A stretch of 64,000 nt of DNA, taken from assembly GCF_018336155.1 (NCBI RefSeq), contig NZ_JAGYHF010000003.1, positions 248,001 to 312,000 of the forward strand, written 5' to 3'. Under the pieces are notes generated by a model. It was not told the DNA's origin and ran no database searches. It worked only from the letters and a program-made list of their open reading frames with translations. This DNA comes from Pseudomonas rustica (GTDB lineage Bacteria > Pseudomonadota > Gammaproteobacteria > Pseudomonadales > Pseudomonadaceae). Positions 8,172 through 17,262 of the stretch are shown in pieces. Within the stretch, counting starts at the first letter, position 1, and each line of letters begins with the position of its first letter. The translations under genes and the position numbers were made by a program.

Positions 8172-9377
8172 ATGACCCAAGCTTTGATTTTCGATGCGCT
8201 ACGCACGCCACGCGGCAAAGGCAAGGCCGACGGTGCCTTGCACAGCGTCAAACCGGTGAATCTGGTAGCGGGGCTGCTGACCGCGCTGCAACAACGCACT
8301 GCGCTGGACACCAGTCAGGTCGATGACGTGGTGCTTGGTTGTGTCACGCCGATTGGCGATCAAGGCTCGGACATCGCCAAAACCGCGGTGCAAGTCGCCG
8401 ATTGGGACGTCAGCGTGGCGGGCGTGCAGATCAACCGCTTCTGCGCGTCCGGACTTGAGGCGGTGAACCTCGGCGCGATGAAAGTGCGCTCCGGTTTCGA
8501 AGATCTGGTGGTGGTCGGCGGTGTCGAGTCGATGTCGCGGGTGCCGATGGGCAGCGATGGTGGTGCGTGGGCGCTGGATCCGCAAACCAACTTGCACAGT
8601 CACTTCACCCCACAAGGCGTCGGTGCCGATTTGATCGCCACGCTCGAAGGTTTCAGCCGTCACGACGTCGATGCCTACGCGCTGCACTCGCAACAAAAAG
8701 CCGCGCGGGCCCGGGCCGATGGCTCGTTCAACAAGTCGCTAGTGCCGGTGCAGGATCAGAACGGCATCATCCTGCTCGATCACGATGAATTCATTCGTGC
8801 TGAATCGACGCTGGAAGGGCTCGGCAAGCTCAAGCCGAGTTTTGAAATGATCGGGCAAATGGGTTTCGACGCGACGGCGCTGCGGGTCTACAGCCACGTT
8901 GAACGGATCAATCATGTGCACACACCCGGCAACAGTTCCGGGATCGTCGACGGTGCGGCGTTGATGCTGATCGGCTCCGAAGCCAAGGGCCGCGCGTTGG
9001 GCCTGCAACCGCGGGCGCGAATTGTCGCCACGGCAGTCACCAGCACCGACCCGACCATCATGCTCACCGGCCCGGCGCCGGCTACGCGCAAGGCATTGGC
9101 CAAGGCAGGGCTGCGCGTGGAGGACATCGACCTGTTCGAGGTCAACGAAGCCTTTGCTTCGGTGGTGCTGAAGTTCATCAAGGACATGGCCGTCGACCCG
9201 GACAAGGTCAACGTCAACGGCGGCTCCATCGCCATGGGCCATCCGCTGGGCGCCACCGGTTGCGCGATCCTCGGCACCTTGCTCGATGAACTGGAAGCGC
9301 GGCACCTGCGCTATGGCCTGGCGACGCTGTGCGTCGGCGGCGGCATGGGCATTGCCACCATCATCGAACGTCTCTGA
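8172..9377 (+). CDS. Acetyl-CoA C-acyltransferase (thiolase)
   Basis: Thiolases cleave 3-ketoacyl-CoA with CoA in beta-oxidation, or condense acetyl-CoA in reverse. The 401-aa product shows the nucleophile Cys91 in [12 protein letters not shown], the GHPLGATG histidine motif and the C-terminal CVGGGMGIA with the second active-site cysteine, so all catalytic residues are present. The ATG at 8172 follows GAGGACG. It is followed 25 bases later by a FadB-like bifunctional enzyme, and the pair should run consecutive beta-oxidation steps. It is probably not the main fadBA set, because gene order and the FadB type differ from the canonical complex; substrate range cannot be read. Confidence 0.9.
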   Translation: MTQALIFDALRTPRGKGKADGALHSVKPVNLVAGLLTALQQRTALDTSQVDDVVLGCVTPIGDQGSDIAKTAVQVADWDVSVAGVQINRFCASGLEAVNLGAMKVRSGFEDLVVVGGVESMSRVPMGSDGGAWALDPQTNLHSHFTPQGVGADLIATLEGFSRHDVDAYALHSQQKAARARADGSFNKSLVPVQDQNGIILLDHDEFIRAESTLEGLGKLKPSFEMIGQMGFDATALRVYSHVERINHVHTPGNSSGIVDGAALMLIGSEAKGRALGLQPRARIVATAVTSTDPTIMLTGPAPATRKALAKAGLRVEDIDLFEVNEAFASVVLKFIKDMAVDPDKVNVNGGSIAMGHPLGATGCAILGTLLDELEARHLRYGLATLCVGGGMGIATIIERL

Positions 9378-9402
9378 GCCCACGAATTCAAGGAACCTTG
9401 TT

Positions 9403-11547
9403 ATGAGCAAAGCCATTCGTTACGAAAAAGGCCAGGACGGCATCGTCGTGCTGACCATCGACATGCCGGGCCAGAGCGCCAACACCATGAACGCCGTGTA
9501 CCGCGAGGCAATGGCTGAGTGCGTGGCCCGTCTGGTGGCGGATAAAGACAACCTTGCCGGTGTGATCATCACCTCGGCGAAGAAAACCTTCTTTGCCGGC
9601 GGCGACCTCAACGAATTGATCAAAGTCGGCAAGCCTGAAGCCAAAGCTTTCTACGACATGGTGCTGACCCTCAAAGGCCAATTGCGCACCTTGGAAACCC
9701 TCGGCAAACCGGTGGTCGCAGCGATCAACGGCGCGGCGTTGGGCGGCGGCTGGGAGATCTGTCTCGCCTGCCATCATCGCGTGGCGCTGGACGACGCCTC
9801 GGTGCAACTCGGCCTGCCGGAAGTGACGCTGGGCCTGCTGCCGGGCGGCGGCGGGGTGGTGCGCATGGTGCGCATGCTCGGGATCGAGAAGGCGCTGCCG
9901 TATCTGCTCGAAGGCAAAAAAGTGCGTCCGCAACAGGCGTTGCAGGCCGGTTTGATCGATGAGCTGGCGGCGGATCGCGATGAACTGTTGGCCAAGGCGC
10001 GCGCTTGGATTGTTGCCAATCCAACGGCAGTGCAGCGTTGGGATGTGAAGGGTTATCAGATTCCCGGCGGTACGCCGTCGAACCCGAAAGTCGCGCAGAT
10101 GCTGGCGATTGCACCGTCGATCCTGCGCACGAAAACCCAAGGCACACTGCCGGCGCCGGAGAAGATTCTGTGTGCGGCGGTTGAAGGCGCTCAGGTCGAT
10201 TTCGACACCGCGCACCTGATCGAAACCCGCTACTTCACCGAACTCACCACCGGGCAGATTTCGAAAAACCTGATCGGCACATTCTGGTTTCAGCTCAACG
10301 AGATCAATGCCGGCGGTTCGCGGCCGCAGGGTTTTGCACCTTATAAGACGCAGAAGGTCGGCGTGCTCGGTGCCGGGATGATGGGCGCGGGGATCGCGTT
10401 TGTCAGTGCTTCGGCGGGTATCGACGTGGTACTAAAGGACATCAACCTTGCAGCTGCCGAGAAAGGCAAAGCGCACTCGGCCGCGTTGCTCGACAAAAAA
10501 GTTGCCCGTGGCCAGATGAATGCAGCCCAGCGCGATGAAGTGCTGGCGCGGATCAAACCCTCTGAAAGCGATGCCGATCTGGCCGGTTGCGACCTGATCA
10601 TCGAAGCGGTGTTTGAGGATCGCGAGCTCAAGGCCAAGGTTTCTGTGGCTGCGCAAAAAGTCGTGGGCGCCGACGCCGTTATTGCCTCCAACACGTCGAC
10701 CTTGCCCATTACTGGCCTTGCCAGTGCCGTGCCGGATCAAAGCAAATTCATCGGCCTGCATTTCTTCAGTCCGGTGGAAAAAATGCCCTTGGTGGAAATC
10801 ATCAAAGGCGCGCAAACCAGCGATGAAACCCTGGCGCGCGGCTTCGATTTCGTTCTGAAAATCAAGAAAACCCCGATCGTGGTCAACGACAGTCGTGGTT
10901 TCTTCACCTCGCGGGTTTTCGGCACCTTCACCAACGAAGGCATCGCCATGCTCGGTGAGGGCGTCAGTGCGCCGATGATCGAGACTGAAGCACGCAAGGC
11001 CGGGATGCCGGTCGGGCCTCTGGCGATCTCCGACGAAGTTTCCCTCAGCCTGATGAGCCATATCCGCAAGCAAACGGCCAAAGACCTACAGGCAGAAGGG
11101 AAACCGCTGATTGAGCACCCGGCCTTCGCCGTGATTGACTTGCTGCTCAACGAATACAAACGTCCGGGCAAGGCTGCTGGCGGTGGTTTTTATGAATACC
11201 CGGCCGGTGGCCAGAAGCATTTGTGGCCGGAACTGAAAACGCGCTTCGAGAAGGCCGACGGGCAGATTTCCCCGAAGGATGTGCGTGATCGCTTGCTGTT
11301 CGTGCAAGCCATCGAAACCGTGCGCTGCGTGGAGGAGGGCGTGCTGACCTCGACGGCGGACGCCAACGTCGGCTCGATCTTCGGCATCGGTTTTGCGGCG
11401 TGGACGGGCGGTGCGTTGCAGTTCATCAATCAGTACGGGGTGAAGGATTTCGTCGCTCGCGCGCAGTATCTGGCCGAACAGTACGGCGAGCGTTTCGCCC
11501 CGCCGGCGTTGCTGCTGGATAAAGCGGCGAAAGGTGAAATGTTCTAA
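9403..11547 (+). CDS. FadB/FadJ-like enoyl-CoA hydratase / 3-hydroxyacyl-CoA dehydrogenase
   Basis: The 714-aa bifunctional enzyme has an N-terminal crotonase domain (about residues 1-190) with GGDLNELIKVG and GAALGGGWEICLA oxyanion-hole segments. A 3-hydroxyacyl-CoA dehydrogenase domain follows, with the NAD-binding GVLGAGMMGAGIAF motif near residue 325 and the catalytic LHFFSPVEKMPLVEII segment. It hydrates enoyl-CoA and oxidises the 3-hydroxyacyl-CoA, feeding the thiolase encoded just upstream. The ATG at 9403 has AAGGAA before it; the upstream in-frame stretch overlaps the thiolase gene and is rejected. Length fits the family. Confidence 0.92.
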   Translation: MSKAIRYEKGQDGIVVLTIDMPGQSANTMNAVYREAMAECVARLVADKDNLAGVIITSAKKTFFAGGDLNELIKVGKPEAKAFYDMVLTLKGQLRTLETLGKPVVAAINGAALGGGWEICLACHHRVALDDASVQLGLPEVTLGLLPGGGGVVRMVRMLGIEKALPYLLEGKKVRPQQALQAGLIDELAADRDELLAKARAWIVANPTAVQRWDVKGYQIPGGTPSNPKVAQMLAIAPSILRTKTQGTLPAPEKILCAAVEGAQVDFDTAHLIETRYFTELTTGQISKNLIGTFWFQLNEINAGGSRPQGFAPYKTQKVGVLGAGMMGAGIAFVSASAGIDVVLKDINLAAAEKGKAHSAALLDKKVARGQMNAAQRDEVLARIKPSESDADLAGCDLIIEAVFEDRELKAKVSVAAQKVVGADAVIASNTSTLPITGLASAVPDQSKFIGLHFFSPVEKMPLVEIIKGAQTSDETLARGFDFVLKIKKTPIVVNDSRGFFTSRVFGTFTNEGIAMLGEGVSAPMIETEARKAGMPVGPLAISDEVSLSLMSHIRKQTAKDLQAEGKPLIEHPAFAVIDLLLNEYKRPGKAAGGGFYEYPAGGQKHLWPELKTRFEKADGQISPKDVRDRLLFVQAIETVRCVEEGVLTSTADANVGSIFGIGFAAWTGGALQFINQYGVKDFVARAQYLAEQYGERFAPPALLLDKAAKGEMF

Positions 11548-11638
11548 CGGGGCGAGCATTCCGGGGCTTGCCTTGTCAGGGTGTTTCAAGGCAGGCTCTG
11601 GGGTGTTCATTATTCCCATCACGTGTCAGGTATTTTTT

Positions 11639-12361
11639 ATGTCGCTACGCATCTGCATTCTGGAAACCGACATCCTGCGTCCCGAACTGGTCGATCAATA
11701 TCAGGGTTACGGGCAGATGTTTCAGCGCCTGTTCTCGCAGCAACCGATTGCCGCCGAGTTCACCGTCTACAACGTGATGCAGGGCGAATACCCAAGCGAC
11801 GAGCAGACCTTTGACGCGTATCTGGTCACCGGCAGCAAGGCCGATTCGTTCGGTACCGACCCGTGGATTGAAACGCTGAGGGAATACCTGCTGAGCCGTT
11901 ACGAGCGTGGCGACAAACTGCTCGGCGTGTGCTTCGGCCATCAACTGTTGGCGCTGCTGCTGGGCGGCAAGAGCGAGCGCGCGACGCAGGGCTGGGGCGT
12001 TGGCACCCACAACTACAAACTCGCGGCCAAGGCGCCGTGGATGAGCCCGGTGCGTGAAGAACTGACGTTGCTGATCAGCCACCAGGATCAAGTGACGTCG
12101 TTACCGGAAAACGCCACCGTCATCGCCTCGAGCGATTTCTGCCCGTTTGCCGCGTACCACATCAACGATCAAGTGCTGTGCTTCCAGGGCCATCCAGAGT
12201 TCATCCACGATTACTCGCGGGCGCTGCTGGATTTGCGTCAGGAAGCGCTGGGTTCGCAGATTTACAGCAAAGGCGTGGCGAGCCTGGAGCAAGAACACCA
12301 CGGCGCTACGGTTGCGGAATGGATGATGCGGTTTGTGGCGCACAAACCTGAGGTCGCTTAA
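11639..12361 (+). CDS. Class I glutamine amidotransferase
   Basis: The 240-aa product is a stand-alone GATase1 domain of the GMP-synthase-like group. It has the nucleophile Cys98 in LLGVCFGHQ and the His185/Glu187 pair in FQGHPEF, so the full triad is present. Members of this group hydrolyse gamma-glutamyl bonds, for example in catabolism of gamma-glutamylated amines. The substrate here is not determined by the sequence. The ATG at 11639 has only a weak AGG upstream. It follows the FadB-like gene by about 90 bases but has no clear functional link to it. Confidence 0.82.
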   Translation: MSLRICILETDILRPELVDQYQGYGQMFQRLFSQQPIAAEFTVYNVMQGEYPSDEQTFDAYLVTGSKADSFGTDPWIETLREYLLSRYERGDKLLGVCFGHQLLALLLGGKSERATQGWGVGTHNYKLAAKAPWMSPVREELTLLISHQDQVTSLPENATVIASSDFCPFAAYHINDQVLCFQGHPEFIHDYSRALLDLRQEALGSQIYSKGVASLEQEHHGATVAEWMMRFVAHKPEVA

Positions 12362-12366
12362 CAGCA

Positions 12367-12440
12367 GATCAAAAGATCGCCGCCTTCGGCAGCTCCTACG
12401 CTGAGACCCTGTAGGAGCTGCCGAAGGCTGCGATCTTTTG
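12367..12440. repeat. Palindromic intergenic repeat, family A
   Basis: Inverted arms CAAAAGATCGCCGCCTTCGG and complement lie between two convergent genes, ending 6 bases from the corA stop codon. Confidence 0.85.
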
Positions 12441-12445
12441 CTTTT

Positions 12446-13417
12446 CTACAACCACCCAGACTTCTTGAAACTCGCCCACAAACTCACACACCCCACCGCA
12501 ATAAACCCCAGCACCCCGAAGTAACCGTAATGCCAGCTCAGCTCCGGCATGTTCTGGAAGTTCATCCCGTAAATCCCCGCCACCGCCGTCGGGAATGCCA
12601 GAATCGCCGCCCACGCAGCAAACTTCCGCTGCACCACGCTCTGCCGTGACGCCTCCAGTAACACACCGATCTCGATGGTCTGGCTGGCAATATCGGCCAG
12701 CGTGCTGAGGTCTTCCATCTGCCGCGTCACGTGAATCTGCACATCACGGAAGTACGGGCGCATGTTCTTGTCGATAAACGGGAAGCTGAGCTTCTGCAAT
12801 TCCTCGCCGATCTCCACCATCGGCGCCGCATAGCGACGCAGGCGCACGACATCACGACGCAAGCCGTGCAGCTTCTGGATATCACGCTCATTCAATGCGC
12901 TGCACAGCACGTTGCGCTCCAGCTCATCGATCTCGGCATGGATCGCTTCACCGACAGGCTGGTAGTTCTCGATGACGAAATCGAGCAGCGCATAGAGTAC
13001 GAAATCTTCCCCATGCTCCAACAACAGCGGACGCGCCTCACAGCGCTGGCGCACATGCGCGTAGGACGCCGAGTGACCGTTACGCGCGGTGATGATGTAG
13101 CCCTTGCCGGCGAAGATGTGCGTTTCGATGAATTGCAGCACGCCGTTTTCACGGATCGGCGAGTAGGTGACGATAAACAAAGCGTCGCCAAAGGTTTCCA
13201 GCTTCGGCCGACTGTGTTTTTCCAGCGCATCTTCAATCGCCAGTTCGTGCAGGTTGAACTGACGTTGCAGGTTGGACAGCTCCTGAGCGTCCGGCTCTTC
13301 GAGGCCGATCCAGACAAAGTGGCCGGTTTTCGCGGCCCAGGCGGCGCCTTCGTCTAGGGAAATATTGGTGACTTTCTTACCGGCGCTGTACACAGCAGCA
13401 GCAACAACTCGACCCAT
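12446..13417 (-). CDS. corA: CorA-family divalent metal transporter
   Basis: The 323-aa product is a CorA-type Mg2+/Co2+ channel. It has a large cytoplasmic N-terminal domain and two C-terminal membrane helices (about 266-285 and 297-316). The selectivity motif GMN is at residues 284-286 (GIYGMNFQNMPE). It should act as a pentamer in the inner membrane. The gene is monocistronic on the minus strand. A second member of this superfamily (cmaX, GIN motif) is encoded at 52153, so the motif clearly separates the two. Confidence 0.9.
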   Translation of the reverse strand: MGRVVAAAVYSAGKKVTNISLDEGAAWAAKTGHFVWIGLEEPDAQELSNLQRQFNLHELAIEDALEKHSRPKLETFGDALFIVTYSPIRENGVLQFIETHIFAGKGYIITARNGHSASYAHVRQRCEARPLLLEHGEDFVLYALLDFVIENYQPVGEAIHAEIDELERNVLCSALNERDIQKLHGLRRDVVRLRRYAAPMVEIGEELQKLSFPFIDKNMRPYFRDVQIHVTRQMEDLSTLADIASQTIEIGVLLEASRQSVVQRKFAAWAAILAFPTAVAGIYGMNFQNMPELSWHYGYFGVLGFIAVGCVSLWASFKKSGWL

Positions 13418-13518
13418 GGTGGTGATTCACTTCTTCTTGGCAGGTGGCAGGAATACAAGGCTTCAGCTTAGCCGTGTCGCTACTTGAGAGTCAGTGAAAT
13501 CTGCACCGTTCATTCGGC

Positions 13519-13546
13519 AAAAGAAAACCCGCACAAGGCGGGTTTG
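13519..13546 (-). terminator. Intrinsic terminator of plsC
   Basis: An AACCCGC/GCGGGTT stem with a short loop is followed on the minus strand by TTCTTTT. It starts within a few bases of the plsC stop codon. Confidence 0.75.
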
Positions 13547-13549
13547 CTT

Positions 13550-14272
13550 TCAGGCGGCTTGCAACTGCCGATCCATTGATTCGATGCACTCGCGCATCTG
13601 CTCGCGGCACTGCTCGATAAGCATGGGCATGTCGTCCATGGTCAGTCCGGCTGTAGGAATCGCCGGCAACGAGCGTATGAGAATTTCCCCGCTGTTCCAG
13701 CGGTTCAGGCGCATGTGCTTGATGTAGCTGCTGACACACACCGGCACGATCGGCACACCGGCGGCAATCGCCATCTGAAACGCGCCTTTCTTGAACGGCA
13801 GCAACTCTTCGCCGAGGTTGCGCGTGCCTTCCGGGAACACCCAGATCGAGGTGTTTTCATTTTGCAGAGTGTTGGTGGTGGTGAGCATCGACTGGCGCGC
13901 CTTGTGCGCATTGCCACGGTCGATCAACACATTGCCGGCGAGCCAGAACAACTGCCCGAACAGCGGCACCCACTTCAGGCTCTTCTTGCCAATGCACACC
14001 GTGCGGTAGGGCACAACGTTACCGAACACAAACAAATCGTAGTTGGATTGATGGTTGGCGATGATCACGCAACTGGCAGGTTTGTTCATTAAACCGCTGA
14101 CGTCGGTTTTCACCCGCAAACGCAAAATGCACATGGCCGGCAATGCATAGAGGCGCGCGCACAGACGGCTGTTGTCCGGATTGAACGGACGGCATATGCC
14201 GAGGATCACCCCAAGCACGCCAGCCAGAATAAAGTGCAGGCTCATCAATAACATACGAAACACGAACAGCAT
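13550..14272 (-). CDS. plsC: 1-acyl-sn-glycerol-3-phosphate acyltransferase
   Basis: The enzyme acylates lysophosphatidic acid to phosphatidic acid at the inner membrane. The 240-aa product starts with a hydrophobic segment (residues 1-28). It has block I NHQSNYD at 73-79 (catalytic His74 and Asp79) and block III FPEGTR at 146-151. The ATG at 14272 is chosen because the first membrane helix begins there; an ATG at 14332 would add 20 basic residues and cannot be excluded. Monocistronic, with its own terminator. Confidence 0.9.
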   Translation of the reverse strand: MLFVFRMLLMSLHFILAGVLGVILGICRPFNPDNSRLCARLYALPAMCILRLRVKTDVSGLMNKPASCVIIANHQSNYDLFVFGNVVPYRTVCIGKKSLKWVPLFGQLFWLAGNVLIDRGNAHKARQSMLTTTNTLQNENTSIWVFPEGTRNLGEELLPFKKGAFQMAIAAGVPIVPVCVSSYIKHMRLNRWNSGEILIRSLPAIPTAGLTMDDMPMLIEQCREQMRECIESMDRQLQAA

Positions 14273-14439
14273 TTTCAGGCCCCACCGGCGCAAAAGGTGG
14301 CGCAGTGTACGGATGTGCACTGTTTTCGGCAATTGCCACTATAGAGTCGGGAGATAGGCGATGTTTAAGCGCATGTTTCCGAATTGCTTGTCAGACCCGT
14401 CCTAGAGCAGCCACGGCGTTTTCAACCGAGCGCGCAAGA

Positions 14440-14470
14440 AAAAGCCCGACACGCGGGTCGGGCTTTTCTT
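14440..14470 (-). terminator. Intrinsic terminator of the crotonase gene
   Basis: AAGCCCGAC/GTCGGGCTT stem (14442-14465) with T/A runs on both sides; positioned about 20 bases after the stop codon of the minus-strand gene. Confidence 0.75.
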
Positions 14471-14488
14471 CGACGCAGGATACGGGGG

Positions 14489-15178
14489 TTAACCCAGATG
14501 CTCCTGATCCTGAACAATCGCGTTGTCCAGGGTTTCCAGCAGCGCTTTGCGCACCTTCAGCTTGGTGTTCTTGTGCGCGAGCATGTTGATCTTCTTCAAC
14601 TGACGCGCGGCGGCAAGGGCGGCACCTTGCAGCTCTTCGGCAGAAACCACCTTGTCGAGGAAACCGGCGTCCACTGCGCTTTTCGGGTCGAACATCTCGC
14701 CATTGATCACCGACCGGTGGAATGCCGAGCGACGCAGACGATCACGCGCCAGCTCGATACCGGCGTGGTGCATGGTCATGCCGATCTGCACTTCGTTCAG
14801 ACCAATGCTGAACGGGCCGTCGACACCGATGCGGTAGTCGGCCGACAACAGCAGAAACGCACCCTTGGCCACGGCGTGACCCGGGCAAGCGACGATCACC
14901 GGGAACGGGTGAGAAAGCAGGCGACGGGCGAGGGTGGAACCAGCGGTCACCAGCGCCACGGCTTCTTTAGGGCCGGCGGTCATCACTTTCAGATCGTAGC
15001 CGCCCGACAGAATCCCCGGCTGACCGGTAATGATCACGATGGCACGATCAGTCACCGCCTGATCCAGCGCCGCGTTAAACGCCGCAATCACGTCCGGGGA
15101 AATGGCATTGACCTTGCCGTTGCTCAAGGTCAGGGTCGCGATGCCGTCTTCGAGGTGGTAGGCAATCAACTCACTCAT
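14489..15178 (-). CDS. Crotonase / enoyl-CoA hydratase family protein
   Basis: The 229-aa product is a short crotonase-fold protein. An SGGYDLKVM segment near residues 58-66 matches the first oxyanion-hole loop and GHAVAKGAFL near 99-108 the second. The usual catalytic glutamates of enoyl-CoA hydratase are not obvious, so hydratase, isomerase or thioesterase activity cannot be told apart. The ATG at 15178 follows AAGGAATCG. The gene stands alone between plsC and a tRNA gene, with its own terminator. Confidence 0.85.
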   Translation of the reverse strand: MSELIAYHLEDGIATLTLSNGKVNAISPDVIAAFNAALDQAVTDRAIVIITGQPGILSGGYDLKVMTAGPKEAVALVTAGSTLARRLLSHPFPVIVACPGHAVAKGAFLLLSADYRIGVDGPFSIGLNEVQIGMTMHHAGIELARDRLRRSAFHRSVINGEMFDPKSAVDAGFLDKVVSAEELQGAALAAARQLKKINMLAHKNTKLKVRKALLETLDNAIVQDQEHLG

Positions 15179-15406
15179 GACGCGATTCCTTGTAAGAAAG
15201 ATGAGCAGACGTTACCCACCACCGCAGGCCAGGTAAAGCGCCGTGACTGACCCACCGGTCACCGAATCCCGGCTGATCCAGCGCCGCACGCCATTCTGCT
15301 TCTATATAGAAGGGCCGCACCCACCGAAGATTGGCCGGTTTGCCATAGGCTGCCGGTAGGGCAAACGGCTTTTTCTCTTAAGCGCATGAAAATCTTAAAA
15401 AAAAGT

Positions 15407-15435
15407 TTGCCATCGGAAAAGCTTTCGACTACATT
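15407..15435 (+). promoter_or_regulatory. Sigma-70 promoter of tRNA-Ser
   Basis: TTGCCA (15407-15412) and TACATT (15430-15435) are 17 bases apart, followed by a GC-rich discriminator (GCGCGCC) typical of stable RNA promoters, about 38 bases before the tRNA. Confidence 0.55.
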
Positions 15436-15473
15436 AGCGCGCCTCGACAGACAGAACATGTTTGAAGAGATAC

Positions 15474-15563
15474 GGTGAAGTGTCCGAGTGGCTTAAGGAG
15501 CACGCCTGGAAAGTGTGTATACAGGAAACTGTATCGAGAGTTCGAATCTCTCCTTCACCGCCA
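15474..15563 (+). tRNA. tRNA-Ser (anticodon GGA)
   Basis: A complete 90-base class II tRNA: acceptor GGTGAAG pairs with CTTCACC, the anticodon loop CTGGAAA carries GGA at 15508-15510, a long variable arm follows (ATACAGGAAACTGTAT), the T loop is GTTCGAATC, and the 3' CCA is encoded. It reads UCC and UCU serine codons. Confidence 0.97.
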
Positions 15564-15575
15564 CATTCAGTACAC

Positions 15576-15609
15576 AAAACCCCTGATTTCGAAAGAAGTC
15601 AGGGGTTTT
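15576..15609 (+). terminator. Intrinsic terminator after tRNA-Ser
   Basis: AAAACCCCTGA/TCAGGGGTTTT perfect stem 12 bases after the tRNA CCA, ending in TTTTG. Confidence 0.85.
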
Positions 15610-15696
15610 GTGGTTTCTGGCGTCTGGAATTTATCGGACAGCGGTTTTGATTTCGAGATCAGTAGGCGGGCCGGCACCGCCGTGAAGTTGCGCTGA

Positions 15697-16047
15697 TCAC
15701 TGATCGGACGTTTGTGCCTGGTAGATTTCGATATTGCCGTGTTTAACCTGTTGATACACGGTGTATGGCAATACCAACGTATCTGTCACACCGGAGACTG
15801 CCAGATCTATCAAAACCAGTGGGGCTGAAGGGCGACCCTTCCAGGATTTTATCGGCAGATCGGGGGCGTGCAGGATGCAGAAGTCGTAGCCGACGCCGCT
15901 GTAAATTCGGGAAATCGAATCACAGTAGGTTTGGCGTTTTTTTAGATCATTTCCGGCGACGGTGTCTTCCTGTACGACACTGCTAATCGTGCCGCAGCCA
16001 GTAACGGCTAGCGCTGAAAGCAGCAAGGCGATGGTTTTTATTGTCAT
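15697..16047 (-). CDS. YceK/YidQ-type lipoprotein
   Basis: The 116-aa product begins MTIKTIALLLSALAVTGCG, a lipoprotein signal peptide with lipobox LAVTGC (Cys18), so it should be lipid-anchored. The mature part has paired Cys residues (YCDS and YDFC) and a central LVLIDLAVSGVTDTLVLPYT segment, as in the YceK/YidQ family of small lipoproteins (DUF1375). Function unknown. AAGGA lies before the ATG at 16047; an upstream in-frame start at 16065 would break the signal peptide. Confidence 0.8.
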   Translation of the reverse strand: MTIKTIALLLSALAVTGCGTISSVVQEDTVAGNDLKKRQTYCDSISRIYSGVGYDFCILHAPDLPIKSWKGRPSAPLVLIDLAVSGVTDTLVLPYTVYQQVKHGNIEIYQAQTSDQ

Positions 16048-16239
16048 GCTCGCAATCCTTGGCAATGAGACGAGGGTGCCAGATTAGCGTGTTTGATTGG
16101 TGTAGGCCATTCGTCGGGCATTGGCCGATCTGAACCACAAGTCCAGTAATGACCGGCTAGTCTCAAAAGCCTTGGAGGTCGATATTTTTTCAGGCAAAAA
16201 AGTTTTGCCGGTGTCGATCCGCATCGCAGGGGCGAAGGT

Positions 16240-16428
16240 ATGACAGAACCGTATATCGAAGACGATGGCGCCGAGTTTCCGTTTAACAACTGCGTTCGTT
16301 GTGGCCAGACCGAGTATCAGTCTGGTTTCGGCGAGGATCCGGTTCACACCGGCAAGATCAAGTCCACGGTGCCGAAAGGGCCGAAAGCGAAGTTTTTACC
16401 CAAGGTCACGGCACGCGCCCGAAAATGA
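16240..16428 (+). CDS. Small hypothetical protein, 62 aa
   Basis: The reading frame starts with ATG after GAAGG and is followed 14 bases later by a good intrinsic terminator, which supports a real gene. The N-terminal half is acidic (MTEPYIEDDGAEFPF) with a CVRCG pair that might bind metal. The C-terminal half is basic, Lys/Arg-rich (KGPKAKFLPKVTARARK), as in nucleic-acid-binding tails. I recognise no family. Confidence 0.5.
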   Translation: MTEPYIEDDGAEFPFNNCVRCGQTEYQSGFGEDPVHTGKIKSTVPKGPKAKFLPKVTARARK

Positions 16429-16441
16429 TTCTCCGCCAACC

Positions 16442-16467
16442 AACCCCGTCTAAGAACGGGGTTTTTT
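16442..16467 (+). terminator. Intrinsic terminator of the 62-aa gene
   Basis: CCCCGT/ACGGGG stem with a short loop followed by TTTTTT (16462-16467). Confidence 0.75.
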
Positions 16468-16587
16468 ATGCTCTGAGATTTGATTTCGGACTAGACCTAC
16501 AGACGGTCGTCAGGATCTGTGTTTCTTTCACAAACTTTTCACGTTCGCTTAAGTAGGGTGAAGCCATCCGTTAGAAAGCAAGTCTCC

Positions 16588-16615
16588 AGCCCGTCTCCCC
16601 AGCGGGCTTTTTTTT
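16588..16615 (+). terminator. Second intrinsic terminator, no gene before it
   Basis: AGCCCG/CGGGCT stem followed by eight T. The 120 bases between this and the preceding terminator contain no reading frame, so it may end a very short RNA or be a backup site. The rest of the 16429-16754 gap shows nothing else. Confidence 0.6.
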
Positions 16616-16754
16616 GCCCGTCATAAAACCTTTTCCAGAATCACTGTCCAATCGGCGCCCATTGCGCGGATGCTTCCGCTTTTTTCTGGACTTTGCCGCT
16701 GTGACGGCATTCAATCGCGCCCCTTTTTGTTTCTCTGTCTTTGAGGTTTTCGTC

Positions 16755-17126
16755 ATGCGTTTAACACTGCCCGCTCTGGTTCTCGGCCTTCTGTTCGCTC
16801 AAGGAGCAATGGCTGCCGGCGACGGCACCGCTGCATTGGGCGGCGGTCTGGGTGGCGCGCTGGGTAATGTCGTCGGTCAGAAAATGGGCGGCAGCACCGG
16901 TGCAGCGATTGGTGCAGGTGTAGCGGGCGCGGCCGGTAGCGCAGTGGCCGCACGCAAAGGCAGCCGGACGAAAGCGGCCATTGGTGGCGGTGTTGGCGCG
17001 GCGGGCGGTTCGGTAATCGGTAACAGCGTGGGCGGCCGAAATGGCGCCACCATCGGTGCTGGTCTGGGCGGCGCGGCGGGCGGTGCCGTCGGCAGCAACT
17101 TGGCCAAAGGCCACAAGCGTCACTGA
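16755..17126 (+). CDS. Glycine-zipper exported protein, copy 1
   Basis: The 123-aa product has a cleavable signal peptide (MRLTLPALVLGLLFAQGAMA, cut near residue 21). A long Gly/Ala-rich body is built of GxxxG repeats such as GGGLGGALGNVVG and GGVGAAGGSVIGNSVGG. It ends in a Lys/His-rich tail. Glycine-zipper proteins insert into or span membranes and form helical packing arrays in the cell envelope. GAGG lies before the ATG at 16755. It is followed by its own terminator and then by a close paralogue, so the pair arose by tandem duplication. Confidence 0.8.
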   Translation: MRLTLPALVLGLLFAQGAMAAGDGTAALGGGLGGALGNVVGQKMGGSTGAAIGAGVAGAAGSAVAARKGSRTKAAIGGGVGAAGGSVIGNSVGGRNGATIGAGLGGAAGGAVGSNLAKGHKRH

Positions 17127-17145
17127 GATTGATCGCTTGCAGACA

Positions 17146-17171
17146 AAGCCCGGCTCGATGCCGGGCTTTTT
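17146..17171 (+). terminator. Intrinsic terminator
   Basis: AAGCCCGGC/GCCGGGCTT stem followed by TTTT, 19 bases after the stop of glycine-zipper copy 1. Confidence 0.85.
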
Positions 17172-17262
17172 CATGGCTGAACGATTTTCCCGCAAACCTC
17201 TCCAATCTCACATAGGCCCTTGCTTGGGCGAACTGTCCCGATTCGGGAACTGTGAGGTACAC

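Noticed and set aside
14384..15250. A 288-codon plus-strand frame over the crotonase gene
   Set aside because: Antisense shadow; it includes the crotonase terminator, and the minus-strand product has a recognisable crotonase pattern.
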